The notes under the pieces are model-generated. The model did no database searches. It saw only the letters and a program-made list of their open reading frames with translations, and was not told the DNA's origin. From NCBI GenBank assembly GCA_965194515.1, contig OZ239146.1:1302001-1366000 (forward strand): 64,000 bases of DNA. Direction: 5' to 3'. Positions 59,171 through 64,000 of this stretch are shown one piece after another; the first letter of the stretch is position 1; each line of letters begins with the position of its first letter. The position numbers and the translations under genes were made by a program. The DNA is from Acidimicrobilacustris europaeus. GTDB lineage: Bacteria > Actinomycetota > Acidimicrobiia > Acidimicrobiales > Acidimicrobilacustridaceae.

Positions 59171-60058
59171 ATGTCGACTTCGGAACCAATCGGCCTTCCA
59201 GACGCACCAGAACTTGGCGCCCACGCCCTTCCTGCCGGAACCTATGACGGCAAAGTCGTGTTCATCACCGGTGGCGGAACAGGTCTTGGCCGCGCCATCG
59301 CAACTGAGTTCGCGCGACTTGGCGCAAGCATCGTCGTAGCAAGTCGCAAGCCAGAACACCTCGAACAAGCCGACGAAGCGATGGCCGCTCTTGGGGCCCC
59401 CGCGCTCACCGTGCAGTGCGATATTCGCGAGCCCGATTCCATTGCTGCAGCATTTGATGCAGCCGTTACGGCGTTCGGTCTTCCCGATGTTCTCATCAAT
59501 AACGCGGCAGCAAACTTCCCTGTGCCCGCCGAAGACATGTCGCCGAACGCGTGGCGCACTGTCGTCGACATCACCCTCAATGGCACGTACTTCTGTGCCC
59601 GCGAATTTGCTCGCCGCCATCTAGACGCCAATACACCGGGCTCAATCGTCAACGTCGGTGCGACCTACGCATGGACAGGCGGACCTGGCTTTGCCCATTC
59701 CGCCGCTGCAAAGGCCGGCGTGAAGAACATGGTGGAAACGCTCGCTGTCGAATGGGGCCCCTATGGCATTCAGGTGAACGGTCTTGTGCCCGGTCTTATG
59801 CCGCACGAGGACATGACCGATGACATCAAGGGAAACCTCGCCCGCACGAACGATAAGGACGCATGTCAGCCAGCGCTTCGCGTTGGTCGTCCCCGCGAAT
59901 TGGGTTGGGCCGCGACATTCCTTGCGTCGCCTTATGCGCGATTCATCAGCGGCCACACGCTTGTCGTCGATGGCGCGAACTGGCAACGACGTTCACTCAC
60001 GCAGCCCGAGATCGTCACAGTTCGCGATCAAATGGGCAAAGGACCGTTCGAACTGTGA
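59171..60058 (+). CDS. SDR family, 2,4-dienoyl-CoA reductase-like
   Basis: A 295-residue SDR with TGGGTGLGRAIATEFARLGA and INNAAANFPVPAEDMSPNAW, a segment typical of 2,4-dienoyl-CoA reductases. The usual catalytic Tyr is absent: the Tyr-x3-Lys position reads HSAAAKAGV, as in the dienoyl-CoA reductase branch that lost Tyr. Such enzymes remove double bonds of unsaturated acyl-CoAs with NADPH. An N-terminal extension of about 25 residues precedes the fold. GGGAG lies 5 nt before the ATG. The LLM gene overlaps the stop. Confidence 0.85.
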   Translation: MSTSEPIGLPDAPELGAHALPAGTYDGKVVFITGGGTGLGRAIATEFARLGASIVVASRKPEHLEQADEAMAALGAPALTVQCDIREPDSIAAAFDAAVTAFGLPDVLINNAAANFPVPAEDMSPNAWRTVVDITLNGTYFCAREFARRHLDANTPGSIVNVGATYAWTGGPGFAHSAAAKAGVKNMVETLAVEWGPYGIQVNGLVPGLMPHEDMTDDIKGNLARTNDKDACQPALRVGRPRELGWAATFLASPYARFISGHTLVVDGANWQRRSLTQPEIVTVRDQMGKGPFEL

Positions 60059-61089
60059 AGTTTTCGCTCTCACTTCCGCTCCTCAAGGACTTCACGTCCC
60101 CTGACCCGTTCCGCGAAACCTTTGATCTCGCTCGCATTGCGGAAGAGTCGGGCTTCGACACCGTCACTATCGGACATCACCACTTCATGCCCGGGAATCT
60201 GAGCGATCCGCTCACGTTCCTTGCCGCAGTTGCTGCACGGACATCTACCGTCCGAGTCGGAACGGGGATCTTCCAACTCCCAATTCACAACCCGGTGCGC
60301 GTCGCCGAACAGGTCGCGACCATCGATCAGATCTCTGGTGGTCGAGTCACACTTGGTGTTGGCATGGGTTGGTGGCCTCTCGAATACGACGTCCACGGTT
60401 CGAATTTCAAAGAACGCGGCGCACGCATGGAAGAAGCCCTCACGATCATGCGTCTTGTGTGGCAGAACGAGAACACGGCCTTCGAAGGTCGATTCCACTC
60501 GTTCCCCGAGCTCACCGTTCATCCTCGGCCGCTGCAATCGCCCAACCCGCCCCTTTGGGTTGCTGGTGTCGCACCTGCTGCGGTTGACCGCGCTGCGCGC
60601 CTTGGCGATTCTTGGATCTGCGGACCGGTGCAATCGCTCGCCGCTGCGCTTCGGTGCCTCGACATTTATCGACCAGCGTGTGCCGCGCTCAACAAACCCG
60701 CCGATTGGGTTCTTCGCCGTTACGCATGGGTGGGTGAGAGCGATGAACAAGTCCGCACTGAAGTTCTTCCCGTCTACGTCGATGGCCTCATGATTCATTG
60801 GCGCGAGTCCGCCGAAGAGAAGGAAGAGAAGGATCTCTTCGCTCGCATTGATGCTGGAGAAAACATCACTGCCGAGGACATTGCCGAAGACCGGCTTTTA
60901 TGGGGCGACCCGGAACGCGTCATCGGGCAGATCCGCAGTTACGAAGCCTCAACGCAATGCGACCACGTTCACACCGCCTTTGGCGCGGGACTTCCGGCCG
61001 ACACCGGCCAGGCTTCGTTGGGGAACTTCGAGGACATTGCCGCGATGATTCGCCTCTTCGGGCGTGAGGTCATTCCTGCTTTCGAATGA
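60055..61089 (+). CDS. LLM-class (F420-type) oxidoreductase
   Basis: A 344-residue luciferase-like protein: LARIAEESGFDTVTIGHHHFMPGN, TSTVRVGTGIFQLPIHNPVRVAEQVATIDQISGGRVTLGVGMGWWPLEYDVHG and PNPPLWVAGVAPAAVDRAARLGDSW. The HHHFMPG and GMGWWP blocks resemble limonene/alkanal-type LLM enzymes. Cofactor F420 or FMN is possible; substrate unknown. GTG 60055 overlaps the preceding SDR stop (GTGA), so it belongs to the crotonase-SDR-LLM operon. Confidence 0.85.
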   Translation: MKFSLSLPLLKDFTSPDPFRETFDLARIAEESGFDTVTIGHHHFMPGNLSDPLTFLAAVAARTSTVRVGTGIFQLPIHNPVRVAEQVATIDQISGGRVTLGVGMGWWPLEYDVHGSNFKERGARMEEALTIMRLVWQNENTAFEGRFHSFPELTVHPRPLQSPNPPLWVAGVAPAAVDRAARLGDSWICGPVQSLAAALRCLDIYRPACAALNKPADWVLRRYAWVGESDEQVRTEVLPVYVDGLMIHWRESAEEKEEKDLFARIDAGENITAEDIAEDRLLWGDPERVIGQIRSYEASTQCDHVHTAFGAGLPADTGQASLGNFEDIAAMIRLFGREVIPAFE

Positions 61090-61139
61090 AGATTCTTTGT
61101 CCTAGATTGCCGTCGGTCACCCGACAAGAAAAGGACACC

Positions 61140-61976
61140 ATGAAGACTCAGTTCCCCCCGAAGCATGTACTCGGTGCCGTCGTTGTCGCTGCGGCACTCC
61201 TCTTGGGCGCATGCGGCAGCTCCAGCAGCGACTCATCGAAGTCCGGTGCAAGCACCACCACTGCAGCGCCCAAGACTCTCAAAATCGTCGTGACCAACGA
61301 CGACGGTTACGACTCAGATGGTCTCAACGCAATCACCGAGGCACTACGCGCCCAGCCCAATGTCGAGGTCACTGTTGTTGCTCCGGCTACGCAGCAAAGC
61401 GGTAAGGGCGGCACTGTCACTGGCGGAACGCTGAGCGCCACCGACCTCAAGACCAAAGGTGGCTACCCCGTCAAGGCTGTTGCTGGAACACCAGCCGACT
61501 CCATGATCTGGGCGATTGATCAAAAGGGCATCAATTTCACCCCCGATTTTGTTGTCTCCGGGATTAACGCCGGCGCCAACCTCGGGCCCGTTGTTGACCT
61601 TTCAGGAACGGTCGGTGCCGCTCGCGCCGCCGTGCAGCGTGGAATTCCGGCGATGGCAACAAGCAACGGCGCGCTTGCAGGACCGTTTGCATTCACAGAA
61701 TCCGCCAAGGTCGTTATCGAATGGTTCACAAAGAACCGTGACGCAATCGCTAACGGAACCATCGATAAGACCCAGGTGTTCAACCTCAATATCCCGACCT
61801 GCGCAACCGGTGCAGTCCGAGGAGAAGTTGTCGTTCCGATCTCGACAACTGACACCTCCTTCTTGTCGAAGCAGCCCGACTGCATGTCAACCGTTGCCGC
61901 GCCGAACAACGATGTCGGTGCCTACATGGTTGGGTTCGCAGCGCTTTCGATGCTGAACGCCAGACCAGCGGCGTAA
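61140..61976 (+). CDS. SurE-like protein with lipoprotein signal
   Basis: A 278-residue protein. The signal peptide ends in the lipobox LLGAC (Cys25), and a Ser/Thr-rich spacer leads to a SurE fold: KIVVTNDDGYDSDGLNAI with the metal-binding Asp54-Asp55, GTPADSM (116-122), VVSGINAGANLG (138-149) with the Ser/Asn site, and GTVGAARAAVQRGIPAMA. SurE proteins are normally cytoplasmic 5'(3')-nucleotidases and exopolyphosphatases; here export to the cell surface is predicted. AAAAGGACACC precedes ATG 61140. It lies 50 nt after the LLM gene. Confidence 0.88.
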   Translation: MKTQFPPKHVLGAVVVAAALLLGACGSSSSDSSKSGASTTTAAPKTLKIVVTNDDGYDSDGLNAITEALRAQPNVEVTVVAPATQQSGKGGTVTGGTLSATDLKTKGGYPVKAVAGTPADSMIWAIDQKGINFTPDFVVSGINAGANLGPVVDLSGTVGAARAAVQRGIPAMATSNGALAGPFAFTESAKVVIEWFTKNRDAIANGTIDKTQVFNLNIPTCATGAVRGEVVVPISTTDTSFLSKQPDCMSTVAAPNNDVGAYMVGFAALSMLNARPAA

Positions 61977-61979
61977 ATC

Positions 61980-62024
61980 ACTGCTGAGTAATTCACTGCC
62001 GAGCAATTAACTGCTGATTGCTAT
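61980..62024. repeat. three imperfect 15-bp tandem repeats after the SurE-like gene
   Basis: Three units, each starting ACTGC, repeat with a 15-bp period (61980-61994, 61995-62009, 62010-62024). They fill the space between the SurE-like stop and the large inverted repeat. The third unit enters the stem of that repeat. Confidence 0.7.
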
Positions 62025-62056
62025 CGCGCTCTGAGCTTCAGAGCGCGATAGCAATC
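62016..62056. terminator. 19-bp perfect inverted repeat, bidirectional terminator candidate
   Basis: GATTGCTATCGCGCTCTGA (62016-62034) and its exact complement (62038-62056) flank a 3-nt loop. The right arm covers the last codons and stop of rsmI, and the left arm lies 39 nt after the SurE-like stop. It sits exactly between two convergent genes, so a terminator for both is the simplest reading; no T-run follows. Confidence 0.75.
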
Positions 62057-62877
62057 TCGTACACGCGGTTACGAGCAACCGCAAAGAGTTCCGCCACTTC
62101 TGCGGCGGCGTCTTTCTTCGAAAGGCCCCGACCAAGCGCGAGTTCCACCGCTTCTCGAATCTCTTCCTCAGTGGCTTCTGCTGCAGGCGGGGCGCCCTCG
62201 AGGACCAGTACATACTCTCCACGCGGATCGACCTCGGCGCATCTCTCAATCGCTGCCGAAACGGTGCCACGCCAAATTTCTTCATGAAGTTTGGTCAATT
62301 CACGTGCAAGCACAATGCGACGTTCGCCACCGCACACATCGGCGAGATCATTGAGGGTCTTTTCAAGCCGATGCGGGGCCTCGAACAAGACCACTGTTCG
62401 ATGCTCTTCTGAAACTTCCCGAAGTCGCAGCACCCGCCCAGATCCTTTACGAGGGAGAAAACCCTCGAAAACGAAACGCGAGGTTGTCAGACCGCTCGCA
62501 ACGAGCGCATGGAGTACAGCCGAAGGGCCTGGAACGACTTCAACGGTGACTCCCGCTTCGATCGCTCGTGAGACCAAGAACTCTCCGGGATCAGAAACCC
62601 CTGGCATCCCTGCGTCACTCACCAAGACCACAACATCGCCGCGTTGCACATGTCCGATAACTCGTTCTGCAGCATCGCCCTCGGTGTGTTCGTTCACGAC
62701 GATGTAGGTCGGCGACGCGATCCCGAAATGTGACAACAAACGACCGGTTCGGCGCGTGTCCTCACACGCAACCACTCCGGCTTGACCCAGTGCTTCAAGC
62801 GCTCTTGGCGAGAGATCTCCGAGGTTGCCTATAGGCGTTCCAACGAGAACCAAGCGACCAGACATTGCAGAACTCAT
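62038..62877 (-). CDS. rsmI: 16S rRNA (cytidine-2'-O)-methyltransferase RsmI
   Basis: A 279-residue tetrapyrrole-methylase-fold enzyme that methylates C1402 of 16S rRNA. GRLVLVGTPIGNLGDLSPRA, CEDTRRTGRLLSHFGI, VVLVSDAGMPGVSDPG and VEVVPGPSAVLHALVASGL are the RsmI blocks. A helical C-terminal segment ends in YEIAIAL inside the inverted repeat. ATG 62877 overlaps the DUF192 stop (ATGA), while ATG 62865 is an alternative. In Mycobacterium rsmI lies near metG; here the lipid island separates them. Confidence 0.95.
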   Translation of the reverse strand: MSSAMSGRLVLVGTPIGNLGDLSPRALEALGQAGVVACEDTRRTGRLLSHFGIASPTYIVVNEHTEGDAAERVIGHVQRGDVVVLVSDAGMPGVSDPGEFLVSRAIEAGVTVEVVPGPSAVLHALVASGLTTSRFVFEGFLPRKGSGRVLRLREVSEEHRTVVLFEAPHRLEKTLNDLADVCGGERRIVLARELTKLHEEIWRGTVSAAIERCAEVDPRGEYVLVLEGAPPAAEATEEEIREAVELALGRGLSKKDAAAEVAELFAVARNRVYEIAIAL

Positions 62878-63221
62878 CGAATCTCCAGTCGGTCGCCTTT
62901 GACAACGCCCCAACGGGCGAGTGCGCCCGCTTCGGTTTCGATGACAGAGCGCGAGTGCATAAGGAACGCTCCGAGACGCTGCGGCTTCATTGTTGTGAGT
63001 CGAAGAACGACACCGTCGCGGTCGAGATGGGCAACATCGATGGCAAACCTCATGCCAAGTGTGTGCACCGACTTCGCCCGCGTGAGGAACAGCGCCCCTT
63101 CGATACCGTCTCGGCCAAGTAATCCCCGCCGACGATCGCGTCGAGTTGCTGCGATTTCAAGCGTGGCAAGTACGCGTCCGTCGAGAACCAACCAATTGCC
63201 CGAAGAATCACTCGACGACAT
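62874..63221 (-). CDS. DUF192 family protein
   Basis: A 115-residue protein with the DUF192 pattern ATTRRDRRRGLLGRDG-like start (ATRRDRRRGLLGRDGIEGALFL), KSVHTLGMRFAIDVAHLDRDGVVLR and VIETEAGALARWGVVKGDRLEI. The family forms a small beta barrel and its role is unknown. Most members are secreted, but this one has no signal peptide. It is translationally coupled to rsmI. Confidence 0.85.
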   Translation of the reverse strand: MSSSDSSGNWLVLDGRVLATLEIAATRRDRRRGLLGRDGIEGALFLTRAKSVHTLGMRFAIDVAHLDRDGVVLRLTTMKPQRLGAFLMHSRSVIETEAGALARWGVVKGDRLEIR

Positions 63222-63240
63222 AATGCCGATGCTACGAGCC

Positions 63241-64000
63241 TCAGACGTTGAAGCGGAACTCCATCACGTCACCATCGACAGGCTGGTAGTCCTTGCCTTC
63301 AACTCGAAGGATGCCCGCATCGCGAGCTTTCGACCAGGCCCCGACCTCGAGCAGTTCATCCCAATGGATGACTTCGGCCCGAATGAACCCGCGCTCAAAA
63401 TCGGTATGGATGACGCCTGCGCACTGCGGGGCCTTGTAACCAGCACGGAACGTCCATGCTCGCGTTTCTTTCTCGCCGGTGGTGAAGTACGTGCGGAGTC
63501 CGAGCATTCGGTAGGCGGCATGGAGGAACCTCGGCAACGCTCCTTCACCAAGCCCGAGTCCTTCGAGCATCTCCACCCGTTCATCGGCGTCGAGCATCGC
63601 TGCTTCAGCTTCAAGCTGAACACACATACCGATGACTTCGCCGTGACCACCGAATTCTTCGATCACGGCTGCGGTCTTTTCGTCGATGCGATCCAGATCG
63701 TTCTCGCTGACATTGACGATTGCGAGCACTGGCTTATTGGTCAGCAGGAAATAGCTCTTGATGAGATCGCGAGATTCCGCATCGAGGTCGCTGCGGTAAA
63801 GCGGCGTCCCTTCCGAGAGGATCACGAGCGCTTTGCCAAGTGCTTCGACCTCATCGGCAATGAATCGATCCTGCTTCGCTGCTTTGCGGCGCTTCTCGAT
63901 TTGGTTTTCGACAGTTTCGAGATCAGCAAGTGCAAGTTCGATTTCAACGATGCGGAGGTGCTCCAACGGATCCGAAGGGCCGGGGACGTCATCGTCTTCG
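63241..64000 (-). CDS. ychF: redox-regulated ATPase YchF (OLA1 type), partial
   Basis: The C-terminal 252 residues are visible; the gene continues past the right edge. The stretch DVPGPSDPLEHLRIVEIELALADLETVENQIEKR, LTNKPVLAIVNVSEND for the (N/T)KxE-like nucleotide site, and a C-terminal TGS domain (LRTYFTTGEKETRAWTFRAGYKAPQCAGVIHTDFERGFIRAEVI) identify YchF, a ribosome-associated ATPase. The start and Walker A are outside the window. Confidence 0.95.
   Translation of the reverse strand, partial: EDDDVPGPSDPLEHLRIVEIELALADLETVENQIEKRRKAAKQDRFIADEVEALGKALVILSEGTPLYRSDLDAESRDLIKSYFLLTNKPVLAIVNVSENDLDRIDEKTAAVIEEFGGHGEVIGMCVQLEAEAAMLDADERVEMLEGLGLGEGALPRFLHAAYRMLGLRTYFTTGEKETRAWTFRAGYKAPQCAGVIHTDFERGFIRAEVIHWDELLEVGAWSKARDAGILRVEGKDYQPVDGDVMEFRFNV

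Noticed and set aside
1..64000. CRISPR arrays, insertion sequences, prophage
   Set aside because: No spaced direct-repeat array, transposase or phage structural gene was found on reading the window.

Overview
The window reads as a chromosomal segment of an actinobacterium, most probably from the class Acidimicrobiia or a close relative. The base composition is moderately high in GC (judged by eye). GTG and TTG starts are frequent, and neighbouring genes often overlap by 4 nt. There is a 33-residue bS22 ribosomal protein, which is an actinobacterial trait, three luciferase-like F420-type oxidoreductases and an actinobacterial order of housekeeping genes. The first and last genes (a flavin reductase and YchF) run off the window ends.

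Region 1 (1-21 kb) is accessory carbon metabolism. It holds several ethylmalonyl-CoA-pathway-like genes: a methylsuccinyl-CoA dehydrogenase (5.3-6.9 kb), a MaoC hydratase (3.0-3.5 kb) and two CitE/Mcl-type CoA-ester lyases (7.0-8.9 kb). The lyases sit in one tightly packed minus-strand unit with ethanolamine ammonia-lyase EutB/EutC and a DUF885-like protein (7.0-12.3 kb). MutY, an epoxide-hydrolase-like enzyme, an orphan peptide-type binding lipoprotein, two LLM oxidoreductases, an NTF2-nitroreductase fusion and a double acyl-CoA dehydrogenase (FadE34-like) fill the rest. A tRNA-Leu(UAA) and a Cas4/RecB-like iron-sulfur nuclease close it.

Region 2 (25-54.7 kb) follows the order known from Mycobacterium tuberculosis Rv1007-Rv1026: metG, tatD, rpf, ksgA, ispE, then glmU, prs, rplY, pth, then mfd, (parvulin), mazG, eno, ftsB, DUF501, ppx. 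Two things interrupt it. The first is a roughly 9 kb block between ftsB and DUF501 that encodes a molybdenum hydroxylase of the form II CoxSML type, its CoxD/CoxE/XdhC/MocA/CoxG helpers and a pirin. The second is a KimA-like potassium permease with an OB-fold partner between mfd and pth. tRNA-Gln(UUG) and bS22 lie between glmU and ispE. GlmU is cut short in its acetyltransferase half.

Region 3 (54.8-62 kb) is a lipid or CoA-ester catabolic island placed between metG and rsmI. It has two divergent gene sets, APH-like kinase/SDR/MBL hydrolase on the minus strand and crotonase/dienoyl-CoA-reductase-like SDR/LLM oxidoreductase on the plus strand. A secreted SurE-like lipoprotein follows. The window ends with rsmI, a DUF192 protein and ychF. 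A 19-bp perfect inverted repeat separates the SurE-like gene from rsmI and includes the last codons of rsmI.

No IS element, prophage, CRISPR array, rRNA or replication origin was seen. No gap between genes exceeds about 250 bp.
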